Positions 25,323 to 34,677 are shown, counted from the first letter of the stretch. The stretch is 64,000 nucleotides of DNA from Microcoleus vaginatus PCC 9802 (GCA_022701275.1 CP031740.1:6213001-6277000), one strand, 5' to 3'. Numbers and translations: made by a program. The notes: generated from the letters alone by a model not told the origin.

Positions 25323-26900
25323 TTAAACTAAGGATGTGAGATTTAAAGCAGCTTTGTTAAGTGTTTGAGTGCCAATTCGACTTTGGGTAATACCGCTGGC
25401 TGTTTCCGTTGCTCCTTTATTCAGAACATTCATCGCATCTACCACTTGCTCAATAGCGATCGCCTGCTGTTTGGTATTGAGATAAATTTGCTGACTGCTG
25501 ACAACAACACTGTTAATAGCATTAGCAACATTGCTAAAATTATCCGCCGTACCTTCAGTCAATTTCAGGCTATTATCTAAAGTTTTTTTGCCCTCATCTG
25601 TTACCATCACTGTCTTATTAATGGCATTCTTAATATCGTTTACTAAATCATTAATCTGAGCCGACGATTGTTTGCTTTCATCTGCGAGTCGGCGAATTTC
25701 CCTCGCCACCACCCCAAACCCCTTTCCTTGTTCTCCGCTGCGTACTGCTTCCACTGTAGCGTTAATTGCCAGCATATTAGTTTGATTAGCCAAATCGCTG
25801 ACTAAATTGGTAATATTAGCAATCTGATTGGTTTGCTGGCTCAAATGTAAAACTTGCTCGGCGATAGCTCCGACTTTTTCCGTTAAACTCAACATTCCCT
25901 GCTGGGTTTTATGCACTACTTTACTGCCTTCTGCTGCCAGGTTTAAGACATTACTGGCATTCTCAAGGGCTGACTCGGCTTGCATAGCTGATTGCCTCGA
26001 TGATGCGCCCAATTCATCCATTGTGGTAGTTGTTTGATTAACAGAAGCAGCTTGTTGTACAGCAATACGTTCCTGTTGCTCAATTGTCGCAGCGATCTCG
26101 GTAGAAGAACTGACAATCATATTAATAATACCTTTCAGCGCTTTATCTAAAGGTTTGGCGATCGCTATGCTTAAAGCTGTTCCTAAACTAATCGCTGTTA
26201 GCGGTCCAACTGTCATAGCCAATAATACAGCTCCTTGAGTATTCCTAATATCATTTTCTGCGGTTTTATAAGCGTCGTCTGCTTGCTTTCTGTTGGATGC
26301 AGCTACGGATAAGATGGCTTTTTCTGCCTTTATAAATTCAATCCGAATTACCTTAGATTGCTGACTAAGTTTATTCAAAAGGTTACTAGCTGTTTTGGCT
26401 CTTGCCATTTCTGGCGAATTACTTTTACCTTGATTAATTAGGTTTAGCTGCAAGCCCAAAGGATTCAAAATTCCCACTTTCTCAAATTCTTGATTAATTC
26501 GCAGGAGTTCTTGATCTTCCTGCTTCCACTTCTCCCAATACTTAAACATTTGTTGATATAGTGCGTTTTCATCTGCGGTACGTGGAGTGGCTTCGTATGC
26601 TTTAAACCCATCTTGAATCTGCTGCCAAGCCTTGTCCATTCTGTTTAAGGCATCTTGCCTTTCTGCTTGACTGAGTGCCGGATTAATTAGCGCTCTCTCG
26701 GATGACTCAATTTGGGTTTGTCCCTCGTTAATTTTCCATAATGCTTCAATACTCGGTAAATTATTTTTACCTATAGTATCTATGTGTTGACTGAGATTAG
26801 ATGTTGAGTTCCCTCCTACCCAAGCAACTAAAAATACTAAAAGTCCCATAATCAGAAATGCGCCGATCAGTCTGGTTTGTAAATTCATTTTTCTCAACAT
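25323..26900 (-). CDS. Methyl-accepting chemotaxis protein
   Basis: A transmembrane chemoreceptor of about 525 residues. TM1 is IGAFLIMGLLVFLVAWVG. A four-helix-bundle sensor region of about 170 residues with KINEGQTQIESSERAL follows, then TM2 (VLLAMTVGPLTAISLGTAL). The signalling domain has the near-invariant tip LANQTNMLAINATVEAVRSGEQGKGF and REIRRLADESKQSSAQI (quoted in part). It likely controls phototaxis- or motility-related CheA signalling. The start at 26900 (MLRKMNLQ) is chosen because ggaag lies upstream; 26888 is an alternative. No che genes lie nearby. Confidence 0.87.
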   Translation of the reverse strand: MLRKMNLQTRLIGAFLIMGLLVFLVAWVGGNSTSNLSQHIDTIGKNNLPSIEALWKINEGQTQIESSERALINPALSQAERQDALNRMDKAWQQIQDGFKAYEATPRTADENALYQQMFKYWEKWKQEDQELLRINQEFEKVGILNPLGLQLNLINQGKSNSPEMARAKTASNLLNKLSQQSKVIRIEFIKAEKAILSVAASNRKQADDAYKTAENDIRNTQGAVLLAMTVGPLTAISLGTALSIAIAKPLDKALKGIINMIVSSSTEIAATIEQQERIAVQQAASVNQTTTTMDELGASSRQSAMQAESALENASNVLNLAAEGSKVVHKTQQGMLSLTEKVGAIAEQVLHLSQQTNQIANITNLVSDLANQTNMLAINATVEAVRSGEQGKGFGVVAREIRRLADESKQSSAQINDLVNDIKNAINKTVMVTDEGKKTLDNSLKLTEGTADNFSNVANAINSVVVSSQQIYLNTKQQAIAIEQVVDAMNVLNKGATETASGITQSRIGTQTLNKAALNLTSLV

Positions 26901-27430
26901 ACTATTTCTGCTTCCTTCTACTACAGTTATCCTCGCTGCCATCCTCCACATATCTTGTATATTATAGCTTTTCTCAGGTAGCTCAAGTACCTATTAGGAT
27001 TTTACCTTTGAGATTTTACCTTTTAAAATTAGTAATTAATTGATCAGTAACTCCTGATCCTGAAAGTCGCTAGCGATTTTGGGTGACTACGCAGTTACGG
27101 TAGCTTTTTGGTTGTCATCATGCTGAATTCATTTTTATAAACCCCTTTAGTCTACAGCTTAAAACCTGGCTTTACACAAACCAAGCCTGGCCACGCCCAT
27201 TAGAAAAAGTGGTAAGATTATAATTAAATTTGGAGTTCAGAGATATAGCCTTTGTGAGGCAGATGAAGTATCATATTGTTGACTTATTCATAACGGTAAA
27301 ATATAAAATATAAGATAAATGAACTATAATTCGCTCAAGAGTCACAGCATCACCATAAGTGGAGGAGACGCCCCCTCAACTCACAGCACGTTTGTTTGCC
27401 AAGCATCGAAAACATCATACATTACTAGCA
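26901..27430. other. Gene-free stretch before the IS630 remnant
   Basis: About 530 bp of AT-rich DNA with no supported gene. It includes a short inverted pair cctggctt/aagcctgg near 27166-27190. The last 60 bp before 27431 could be the left flank of the decayed IS630 element, but no terminal inverted repeat is clear. Confidence 0.5.
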
Positions 27431-27679
27431 ATGAAAGCTTATTATCTTGATTTTAGACAAGAAATTATCGATGTTTATCATTACGGAAGTAATCTCACAA
27501 AAATTCATACCTAACTGTTTTTTGGGAGTTCTCAGGTTTGTAAAAAAATTACTTAAACAGGCTCCTAAAACCACAAAAATTGTTAGGCGAGCTAATTTAT
27601 GCGAGCATTCAAAATTAATACCGAACAAGTGATAATTTTAGAGCAGATTGAAAATAAAAATGATTCAAAGCTTGAATAA
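27431..27679 (+). pseudogene. IS630-family transposase remnant
   Basis: A broken N-terminal piece of an IS630 transposase. The ATG at 27431 reads MKAYYLDFRQEIIDVYHYGS, matching the IS630 helix-turn-helix start (M-K-A-Y-S-x-D-F-R-x-K-I). The frame then stops, another frame gives FVKKLLKQAPKT, and a further one gives LNTEQVIILEQIENKND, the expected next conserved segment. At least two frameshifts are needed and the catalytic DDE domain is missing. A dead relic. Confidence 0.75.
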
Positions 27680-28059
27680 GTTCCTTTTTAACTATACAAT
27701 AAAAGGTTCAATGGCGATAAATAAAACGAACAAACGTGTAAAAATATTTTTTACAAGCACTATATATAAGGCTCAATAAACTTCTAATATAAGTTAATTT
27801 AAGAAGTAAAATGATACAATTACATTTGAGGCTATTATGCTCCCTCACTACCCAAACTAGGGAAAAATGCTTTGGTCGTGAGGGAGAATGGTCATAGAAA
27901 TAGGCAAAATAAGTAAAGAAAGTAATCACGAAAAAGGGCGAAAGTAATATACTTGTCGCCCCCTTCACCCGATTTATCACAAACCTAAGATTTTATGATC
28001 AAAACTTAAAAATGTTTTCCTTTTTATTAACCCAACCAATTATTAATAATTAGGAAAGG

Positions 28060-28312
28060 CGATAGAGTTTGCATTCCGTCAACTTTCTAAGCAAGATATT
28101 TGGAACTGGTTTACACACTGCTGTTATTGGACTTCATCTATCTGAGAAAGGCTATAGGGGAATCGAAAGTGTCTGTGCAGACTTTCTAGCGGGCACTGAG
28201 AAATTAAGTCTAGCCAAGTGTAGAAATCCCGTAAGGGAAAAACGCGAAAAGCCAAACTGTGAAGTTTGGAAGCCCACGCCATAACTGTAATCAGTTTGGC
28301 GTTGGGAGGATG
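28060..28312 (+). other. Possible IS200/IS605-type right end
   Basis: Contains two adjacent hairpins, ccaaact/agtttgg (28252-28269) and cccacgcca/tggcgttggg (28273-28307, one bulge), preceded by gtagaaatcccgtaaggg. This arrangement resembles the 3' end of tnpB-containing IS200/IS605 elements of cyanobacteria, where the transposon right end and guide-RNA region overlap. No TnpB coding sequence survives. The gap between it and the IS630 remnant (27680-28060) shows only a ctccctcac/gtgagggag inverted pair near 27840-27886. The identification rests on layout, not on a match. Confidence 0.35.
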
Positions 28313-28325
28313 TTACTGCTTTTCC

Positions 28326-28544
28326 TTAGTCGATCGAGATTGACTGAGGCCCGGTGCTTTTACCGTTGGTGGGTTCGGCTGGGGGAGTAGTGTAGGAAGT
28401 TGAACCAGCTTGCTCGTCGATCCAGCTTTTAACGGGATCTTCGTGAAGGTTGAGTCGAAGCAGGCCAGATAAAAATCCGCCCGCGAAGGCGATCGGCTGT
28501 TGGATCAATTCTTGGGCCATTGGGATGAGTTCGTCGAGGAACAT
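28326..28544 (-). CDS. Small conserved cyanobacterial protein
   Basis: A 72-residue protein beginning MFLDELIPMAQELIQQPIAF. The core AGGFLSGLLRLNLHEDPVKSWIDEQ (in two pieces here) recurs in short hypothetical proteins of many cyanobacteria, which supports it as a real gene. The tail is rich in Pro, Ser and Thr. No transmembrane segment is clear; the AGGFLSGLLRL part may be amphipathic. Function unknown. Confidence 0.75.
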   Translation of the reverse strand: MFLDELIPMAQELIQQPIAFAGGFLSGLLRLNLHEDPVKSWIDEQAGSTSYTTPPAEPTNGKSTGPQSISID

Positions 28545-28709
28545 TCAAGAGTCTCCTTTTGCTGCAGGGGTTCTACCTTAACTGTATCGTTTGTACTGCG
28601 ATGCTGGCAGCGGGCTACAAAAAACCTTGTTCCCAGCGCTGAAGATGCCCGCTCGGGCAATTTTTCGGCTAATGACTTACAATGCTAATCACATTGCTGC
28701 AAAAATTTT

Positions 28710-29498
28710 ATGTGCCGTTTGCTTGGCTACCTCGGGGAGCCGATTTTACTCGATGCTATTCTGTACAAGCCGGAACATTCCCTAATTGTGCAGAGTTACG
28801 AGCCCCGCGAAATGACTTCTGGCGTACTCAATGCTGACGGTTTTGGTCTTGGTTGGTATCACCCGCACCTAGATACTGACCCGTTCACCTATAAAAATGT
28901 ACAGCCAATTTGGAGCGACGTTAACCTTCCGAGTATCAGTCGATACGTTGAATCTGGATGCGCGATCGGATATGTTCGCAGTGCAACTTCAGGACAAGCT
29001 GTAGATTTGAGCAACTGTCAGCCGTTTCAGAACGATCGCCTGCTGTTCGTACACAACGGCTTCGTGAAGAATTTTCGGCAAACTCTTTACAGACCAATTC
29101 GCGATCGACTCAGCGATACCATTTATCAATCAATTAACGGCACTACAGATTCAGAGCATATCTTCGGTTTGTTTGTCAATGAATTGACAGCCGCTAATAT
29201 GACTCTAGAAGCTGCTTTGCAAAACACGCTGAAAACTGTGGCAGAGCTAGCCAACTTTCACCAAGTAGAATTTTCAGCTAATATCATTATCAGCGACGGA
29301 CACCAGCTCGTTGCCTCTCGCTTTGCTGCCCAAAAAACCCCTCCTTCCCTCTATTGGCTGCGGGACGATTTAAATTTCCCGAATTCTGTCATCATTGCTT
29401 CTGAACCTTTATTTGCAGGCAATTGGCACGAGTGCCCAGTCCAGAGCATTATCAGTACCGGAGTAGAGCGTGATATCGAAATCTATCCAATCTTGTAG
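28710..29498 (+). CDS. egtC: Class II glutamine amidotransferase, ergothioneine protein EgtC
   Basis: A 262-residue class II amidotransferase beginning MCRLLGYLGEP, with Cys2 as nucleophile. ADGFGLGWYHP, GYVRSATSG and CQPFQNDRLLFVHNGFVKNF are the substrate-binding signatures. In ergothioneine biosynthesis EgtC removes glutamate from the gamma-glutamyl-cysteine adduct of hercynine. Its end overlaps the GTG start of egtB by 29 bp, so the two genes are coupled. The assignment is supported by egtB and egtD next to it. Confidence 0.9.
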   Translation: MCRLLGYLGEPILLDAILYKPEHSLIVQSYEPREMTSGVLNADGFGLGWYHPHLDTDPFTYKNVQPIWSDVNLPSISRYVESGCAIGYVRSATSGQAVDLSNCQPFQNDRLLFVHNGFVKNFRQTLYRPIRDRLSDTIYQSINGTTDSEHIFGLFVNELTAANMTLEAALQNTLKTVAELANFHQVEFSANIIISDGHQLVASRFAAQKTPPSLYWLRDDLNFPNSVIIASEPLFAGNWHECPVQSIISTGVERDIEIYPIL

Positions 29499-30765
29499 AG
29501 AGGCAATATATCGCGATTTGCAGCAGTGTCGGCGCGGCACTTTCAAGCTATTTGCAGACATCGATTATGATACTTTTTGCCGCCAAGCTCATCCTGATTT
29601 TAGTCCGGTTGGCTGGCACTTAGGTCACATTGCTTATACTGAGGATTTGTGGCTGTTGCAACGATGTGCTGGCTTGGAACCTGTCTTGCCTCAATATCAC
29701 CAACTGTTTGCTGCTGATATTTTGCCGAAAAAACAACGGGTTTTTCTGCCGACGTTACCTGAAGTTGAATTATATCTGGACGCGGTGAGAAAAAAGGTGT
29801 TAGATTATTTGGAAGTAGCGCCGATAGAGGAGCAAGAACGTCTCTGGCGGTTTATTATTCAGCACGAAAGCCAGCACTGCGAAACAGTTGCTTTCGTGTT
29901 GCAAATGCAAAGGAAGAAGGAAGAAGGAAGAGGGAAGAAGGAAGAAGGAAGAAGGAAGAAGGAAGAAGGAAGATTAATTTCCAATTACCGATTACCAATT
30001 GCAGATTACCAATTACAAATTACGGATTCCCAGGCGATTGAAATTCCGGGCGGAGAATTTTACATGGGAAGCGATGCTGCTGAGGCTTTGGATAACGAGC
30101 GATCGCGCCACCTGTGTTATTTAGAAGCATACTCGATCGATCGCTATCCCGTCACTTGCCGTCAATACCGAGATTTCATGGAATCCGGCGGCTATCAAAA
30201 CCCTGATTGGTGGTCAGCAGACGGCTGGAAATGGCTGCAAGGCGAAGCCGTCTCTCAACCGCTTTACTGGTCAGAAAATCCAGCTTTCAACAACCATCCA
30301 GTTTGCGGTGTCAGTTGGTACGAAGCCGAAGCTTACTGCAACTTTATCGGCAAGCGTTTGCCATCGGAAGCAGAATGGGAAAAAGCTGCGAGGTGGGATG
30401 CCACAAATCAAACATATCGCATCTATCCTTGGGGAGAAGAACCGCCAAACGGCAGCCTGTGCAATCACGGCAATAATATTGCCAATACCTCGCCAGTTGA
30501 TGCCTTTCCCAAAGGAGCAAGTGCGATCGGCTGCTGCGATATGTTGGGCAATGTTTGGGAGTGGACTGCTTCAACCTTTGACGCCTATCCGGGATTTGAA
30601 AGTTATCCTTACAGGGGCTATTCTCAAGTTTATTTTGATGGAGAACACCGCGTTTTGAAAGGGGGGAGTTGGGCAACTTTTCCGCAGGCACTGCGATCGA
30701 CCTTTCGGAATTGGTACTATCCGGGCGTGCGGCAAATTATTGCTGGTTTTCGCTGCGCTAAGTAG
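29470..30765 (+). CDS. egtB: Ergothioneine biosynthesis protein EgtB
   Basis: A 431-residue nonheme-iron sulfoxide synthase. The N-terminal DinB-like domain holds the iron ligands, seen as PVGWHLGHIAY and QHESQHCETV (H-x-x-x-H-x-E). The C-terminal FGE-sulfatase domain runs from IEIPGGEFYMGSD through VCGVSWYEAEAYCNFIGKRLPSEAEWEKAARW to LGNVWEWTAS and FRNWYYPGVRQIIAGFRC (quoted in part). It joins hercynine with cysteine or gamma-glutamylcysteine using oxygen. Between the two domains, residues ~148-187 are encoded by heptamer repeats (29911-29973) and AT-rich interspersed repeat (29974-30030), an addition absent from normal EgtB. The start is a GTG inside egtC. Confidence 0.9.
   Translation: MISKSIQSCREAIYRDLQQCRRGTFKLFADIDYDTFCRQAHPDFSPVGWHLGHIAYTEDLWLLQRCAGLEPVLPQYHQLFAADILPKKQRVFLPTLPEVELYLDAVRKKVLDYLEVAPIEEQERLWRFIIQHESQHCETVAFVLQMQRKKEEGRGKKEEGRRKKEEGRLISNYRLPIADYQLQITDSQAIEIPGGEFYMGSDAAEALDNERSRHLCYLEAYSIDRYPVTCRQYRDFMESGGYQNPDWWSADGWKWLQGEAVSQPLYWSENPAFNNHPVCGVSWYEAEAYCNFIGKRLPSEAEWEKAARWDATNQTYRIYPWGEEPPNGSLCNHGNNIANTSPVDAFPKGASAIGCCDMLGNVWEWTASTFDAYPGFESYPYRGYSQVYFDGEHRVLKGGSWATFPQALRSTFRNWYYPGVRQIIAGFRCAK
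29911..29973. repeat. In-gene heptanucleotide repeat inside egtB
   Basis: Nine units of the heptamer AGGAAGA (reverse complement of the TTCCTTC type at 23511-23611), with one variant unit. The array of 63 bp is a multiple of both 7 and 3, so it adds a periodic KKEEGRR-type peptide and keeps the frame. Confidence 0.9.
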
Positions 30766-30910
30766 TTCGCCAGGTAATTATAACTACTAACAAATTTGTT
30801 CATATTAAGGAATTTAGTCATCCGATTTTCAGATTAACAAATTCCTTAATACTTGCATTACAAACCTTATTTGACGAACCTCAGATAACTGGCTGGAGAG
30901 GGAATTGGGG

Positions 30911-30942
30911 AAAAAAAATGTTGGCGAAATGCCCAACTTTTT
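30911..30942. terminator. Possible bidirectional terminator after egtB
   Basis: A run of eight A, gttgg, a short loop (cgaaatgc), ccaac and a run of T (acttttttcc). The A- and T-runs extend the stem, so it can work on both strands. It lies about 150 bp past the egtB stop. Confidence 0.5.
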
Positions 30943-31144
30943 TCCATGTAACAAGCTCAAAGAAAACAAGTTTGGTTAAGTATTCAATAATTTTTGTGGA
31001 TAAATTTTAAGTTTTAATTGTGGATGCGATCGCCATCCGGTGAGACAAGACAGAACCGAGATCGGCATGAAAAATCTGACTTGAGCGCGATATTTGGCAA
31101 CGCAACTGCGTGCTATACCCATATGTGCATCTAAAAATTACTTT

Positions 31145-32191
31145 ATGAAATCCCCAAGACTGTCCGACACAACCAACTCAGCCTTAACGAAGGAAAACCG
31201 GCTGCACTTAGAGCGACTGGTGAGCGCTGCGGCACTGACACCCGCAGAAATCAATGCTGGCAGCGATGCAGTTAGCGGGTTGACTCAAACCCCTAAATCC
31301 CTGCCTCCAAAGTATTTCTACGACGATCGCGGCTCAAAGCTGTTTGAGTTGATTTGTCAGTTGCCGGAATACTACTTGACACGCACTGAGACGGCTATTT
31401 TGCAAGGGTGCGCGGGGGCGATCGCAAATTTAACGGGCCCCTGCGAAATCGTCGAACTCGGCAGTGGTAGTTCCACCAAAACTCGGATTCTCCTCGATGC
31501 TTACAGTCAACTGGAATATCCCCTGCACTATTTGCCGATCGACATCAGTCCTACTATCCTAGAAAGCAGCGCTTGTCAACTGTTGGCAGATTATCCGTCG
31601 CTCCAGATTCACGGACTTGTCAGCACATACGAATTAGCCTTAGCTAAAATTGCACCGTCGCCGTTGCCAACCCGAATGATTTGCTTTCTAGGCAGTACCC
31701 TCGGCAATCTCAACGCTCAAGAATGCGATTTGTTCTTCTCGCAAATTGTCGGTGCATTGCAGCCGGGAGAGTATTTTTTGCTGGGAATTGACTTGGACAA
31801 ATCTAAGGATATTTTAGAGCCTGCATACGATGACAGTCAAGGAGTAACGGCGGCATTTAACTTGAATATGCTGCGGCATTTAAATCGAAAATTTGAGGGA
31901 AATTTTGATTTAGCACAGTTCGAGCATTGGGCTTTTTACAATCAAGAGGAATGTCAAATTGAAATGCACTTAAAAAGTAAAAAAACGCAAACAGTGCAGT
32001 TGCGTTCTCTCAATTTAACGGTTGAATTCGCAGCGGGAGAAACTATCCGCAGCGAAATATCGCGCAAGTTTAATCTCAATACTGTAAAAAAAGAACTTTC
32101 GCAGCGTGGTTTAATGCCTGTGCAGGTTTGGACAGATCCAAATCAGTGGTTTGGCTTGATGCTTTGCCAACTTTCTGATGTTAATAAATGA
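31145..32191 (+). CDS. egtD: L-histidine N(alpha)-methyltransferase EgtD
   Basis: A 348-residue SAM-dependent methyltransferase that makes hercynine, the first ergothioneine intermediate. Features are GLTQTPKSLPPKYFYDDRGSKLFELI (in part), LPEYYLTRTETAIL, VELGSGSSTKTRILLDA (SAM site), PIDISPTILESS and FLGSTLGNL, all typical of EgtD. The ATG at 31145 (MKSPRLSD) is preferred to a TTG at 31094. The 379-bp gap from egtB holds a terminator-like hairpin, so egtD may have its own promoter. Confidence 0.92.
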   Translation: MKSPRLSDTTNSALTKENRLHLERLVSAAALTPAEINAGSDAVSGLTQTPKSLPPKYFYDDRGSKLFELICQLPEYYLTRTETAILQGCAGAIANLTGPCEIVELGSGSSTKTRILLDAYSQLEYPLHYLPIDISPTILESSACQLLADYPSLQIHGLVSTYELALAKIAPSPLPTRMICFLGSTLGNLNAQECDLFFSQIVGALQPGEYFLLGIDLDKSKDILEPAYDDSQGVTAAFNLNMLRHLNRKFEGNFDLAQFEHWAFYNQEECQIEMHLKSKKTQTVQLRSLNLTVEFAAGETIRSEISRKFNLNTVKKELSQRGLMPVQVWTDPNQWFGLMLCQLSDVNK

Positions 32192-32215
32192 GTTCTTCAC
32201 ATATTACCCACAGTC

Positions 32216-32239
32216 AGGACACGGCAGTGTCGCGTCCCT
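32216..32239. repeat. Interspersed palindrome, copy a
   Basis: aggacacggcagtgtcgcgtccct, shown as arms aggacacgg/cgcgtccct, in the gap after egtD. A second copy begins exactly 100 bp away. Interspersed palindromes of this type are common in cyanobacterial intergenic DNA. Confidence 0.7.
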
Positions 32240-32315
32240 ACAAATTGGGCGATGGTTAAATCGGATTGGGGGAGGGCGTCGGGCCCTCGCCCGTGCTACT
32301 ACGACGTTTTGGGGT

Positions 32316-32339
32316 AGGGACACGGCAGTGCCGTGTCCT
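32316..32339. repeat. Interspersed palindrome, copy b
   Basis: Near-perfect palindrome with arms agggacacggca/tgccgtgtcct. Closely related to copy a. Confidence 0.7.
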
Positions 32340-32402
32340 CAATTTCTGTGTTGTTGAGGGTTCGGAATTCAGGGTATCCTCTTACCAATTACTAATTACC
32401 AA

Positions 32403-33014
32403 TTAACAAATCGGCCGCTGTCCGGGTTTGACGGCATGAATGTACTCGCTGCCCGAGGTCGGCCATCCCCGCTTATAATAAGCTTCCTCCGGCTTCCCCC
32501 AGCCCAACTGCAACAAAATTTCTAGAAAATCCAACTTTTCCCACTTCGAGAGACTGGCCCACTCTGTGCGCTGGGCTATAGCCTCTACATCAACCGGCTC
32601 GATTGATCGAAAATCCTTCCCGTTGTTAATGCTTAAATACAAATCCATCCCGGCAGTTACCTGCTGCCAGAATTCCAACATAGCAATCTTAGCTGCCTTC
32701 AACGTAATCAAATCAACCGGTAGAGCTATTAATTCGTCATCTACTGCCGGATAGCGTAGAGTATTGCCTTTAACCGCGATTTCCCGCCAGACAATCCCAG
32801 AAACTTGATGTTCTCGCTGGTATTCGTGCACGGCAGCCTTAAAATTTTGATAAGCAGTGAACTTCTGAACTCCCTCAGATTTGAGAAAGCGGTCAATCAC
32901 GGGGTTGCCTGTAGCAGGAGTTTCAGTCAAGTTGAGGCGCCGCCCATGCAAGCAGGCTTGGCGCTCTTCTTCGAGGATTTTAATGAGTTCCGCCGTGCTG
33001 TAGACCTTGGACAT
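32403..33014 (-). CDS. Uncharacterised conserved cyanobacterial protein
   Basis: A 203-residue protein read from the ATG at 33014 (MSKVYSTAELIKILEEERQ); a start 90 bp further upstream (33104) is possible but the extra residues look unlike a protein terminus. Visible parts are ACLHGRRLNLTET, TAYQNFKAAVHEYQREH and AQRTEWASLSKWEKLDFLEILL. The fold appears mainly helical. No domain is recognised; related hypothetical proteins seem to occur in filamentous cyanobacteria. Downstream gap sequences are repeats. Confidence 0.72.
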   Translation of the reverse strand: MSKVYSTAELIKILEEERQACLHGRRLNLTETPATGNPVIDRFLKSEGVQKFTAYQNFKAAVHEYQREHQVSGIVWREIAVKGNTLRYPAVDDELIALPVDLITLKAAKIAMLEFWQQVTAGMDLYLSINNGKDFRSIEPVDVEAIAQRTEWASLSKWEKLDFLEILLQLGWGKPEEAYYKRGWPTSGSEYIHAVKPGQRPIC

Positions 33015-33275
33015 CTTTATTGAGGCAAAATCAAGATATTGGCTGATATTCGGCTGGTTTTCTCGACTAATCTTCGGTAAAGATAGTTTTGCTGTTCTAG
33101 GCAATATTCAGTTTTGCCGTTATTCTAACTTTTCTTGCTGCTTAATTCTAATTTGATAGTTTACAGGAATCGAGCCGCGAAATCCCGACAGCCTCTTAAA
33201 AAAAGCAGTTAAGAGGGTATCGAATCACGAACTAGAGTGGGAACTGCACCCCAGACGTACCTCGCGGGATTTTTC

Positions 33276-33307
33276 GCCAAAAACAAAGCCCCCTCCAAGG
33301 AGGGGGC
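33276..33307 (-). terminator. Rho-independent terminator of the RRM gene
   Basis: Arms gccccctcc (33288-33296) and ggagggggc (33299-33307) with a 2-nt spacer. The minus strand reads on into ctttgttttt. It lies about 115 bp after the stop of the RRM gene at 33424. Confidence 0.7.
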
Positions 33308-33423
33308 AAAACTGATTTAGAGGTTTGGGAGTTTTATTTGAGGGGTCGATCGAACAACCCGAAAAAAAAGCAGCATTCGCACCTGCTGTCAACTACCAAA
33401 ACTCAAATTTTCAGTCTCAAAGC

Positions 33424-33735
33424 TTAGTAGCGTCGTGAAGAGCGATCTTTGTCGCCCCAGCCGCCGCCGCCACCCGAGGGGCGTTTGTTGTCTTCGCGAG
33501 GTTTGGCTTTGTTGACTTTCAAGTCACGACCCATCCACTCAGCACCGTCTAGAGCTGCGATGGCTGCTGCTTCTTCTGCCTCGCTTGCCATTTCCACAAA
33601 AGCAAAACCTCGCATCCTGCCTGTTTCCCGGTCCATTGGCACTTGGACGCGGCTTACAGTACCGTACTCGGCAAATACTTCGTTGAGGTCGTCTGATGTT
33701 ACCTCATATGAAAGATTACCCACGTAAATCGACAT
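33424..33735 (-). CDS. RRM RNA-binding protein with Gly-rich tail
   Basis: A 103-residue single-RRM protein. RNP2 is IYVGNLSYEVT, RNP1 RGFAFVEM, and the tail is PSGGGGGWGDKDRSSRRY, the glycine-rich end of cold-regulated Rbp proteins. The ATG at 33735 (MSIYVGN) matches the paralogue at 24398; the longer reading frame upstream is not needed. It is about 60% similar by eye to that paralogue, so the two derive from gene duplication. Confidence 0.92.
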   Translation of the reverse strand: MSIYVGNLSYEVTSDDLNEVFAEYGTVSRVQVPMDRETGRMRGFAFVEMASEAEEAAAIAALDGAEWMGRDLKVNKAKPREDNKRPSGGGGGWGDKDRSSRRY

Positions 33736-34677
33736 AAAATCTCCAGAATCATTAGGGTGCAGAGACTTAGATTCGGAGAGACGCTTGTAAATAAACACCA
33801 ACAAACTACGCCACCGAATTTAATTCTTGGAAAACCACTATAACATGAAGCCAGCATAATCAGCAATTGGCTGTCATAATTTTCAATTTTGGGTGCCCTG
33901 GGCCAATCGCCAACAGAAAGTATTCCTGATAACTGACATCTTACACTCTTGGCGTCATCCGCTTGGTTTCTTGCAGCGCGATCGACCTGATATCTGAGAT
34001 TTTTCGTCGCTGTTACCAGGTTGATTGGGTCTGATTGAGAACAGTGCCTGAGATTCCGTTATAACTGACATCTGGCACTGTTCTCCCTAGGCAAGCATCC
34101 TGCCCGTTCCACCAGAGATAAATGTTTTTAACCCAGGATTAATCTTCCGAGTCAATCTCCCCTCTTCCATCTCCCGTCTCTGGTCGCATCCGATTTAGCG
34201 CCCGAGAATGACGGTTCCCAAGTAATTATCAAAAGAGTTATTAGCCATATCTACGCGCATTTTATGCCTATATAGCAATCCTCGCATCATTTGTGAATTT
34301 CTTACTCCCGAGCGAGCGAGTTCGGGGAGGGTTGGGGTGGGGTAAAAATTTTACGACTCCTGCAATGATTGCTAGATAATCATAATTATTTCTATAATAT
34401 TTCCCTTTTATTCATTTTTTAAGGCTTTGTGTAGTTTCTCTATTTGCTCTTTCTATAAGATGATTCTATGCTGTCATTTTTACACTAATTACATGAAATT
34501 TGTTTTCGATTATACCGTATTTAAATGCCTAACAGCTTATGTCCTTGGAAAGATGCGATCGCACTCTTGCCTCCCTAGCATTGTAAAAGTTGAAAGCCCA
34601 CAGTCCACAAAGATTGTCTGGTACAGAGAGAAGCAAGCCTAGACAAACGAGCGTGAAGCAGTTACAGAGGATTTTAG
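33736..34677. other. Gene-free stretch with a long hairpin
   Basis: 942 bp without a supported gene. It has the 12-bp-arm hairpin at 34037-34085, the repeated word 'ctgacatct', and otherwise AT-rich DNA. The short frame at 34427-34642 has no sign of selection (Cys/Tyr/Phe-rich, no ribosome site) and is not called. Confidence 0.6.
34037..34085. repeat. Inverted repeat (12-bp arms)
   Basis: gagaacagtgcc (34037-34048) and ggcactgttctc (34074-34085) are perfect complements, with inner agat/atct pairing adding to the stem. Confidence 0.75.

Noticed and set aside
27708-27980. 90-codon frame on the minus strand
   Set aside because: Rich in Phe, Tyr, Ile and Cys, no family, no ribosome site, and in a gap full of IS remnants.
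34427-34642. 71-codon frame before the SDR gene
   Set aside because: Composition is Cys/Phe/Tyr-rich as in AT-rich spacer DNA; no start signal and no known family.
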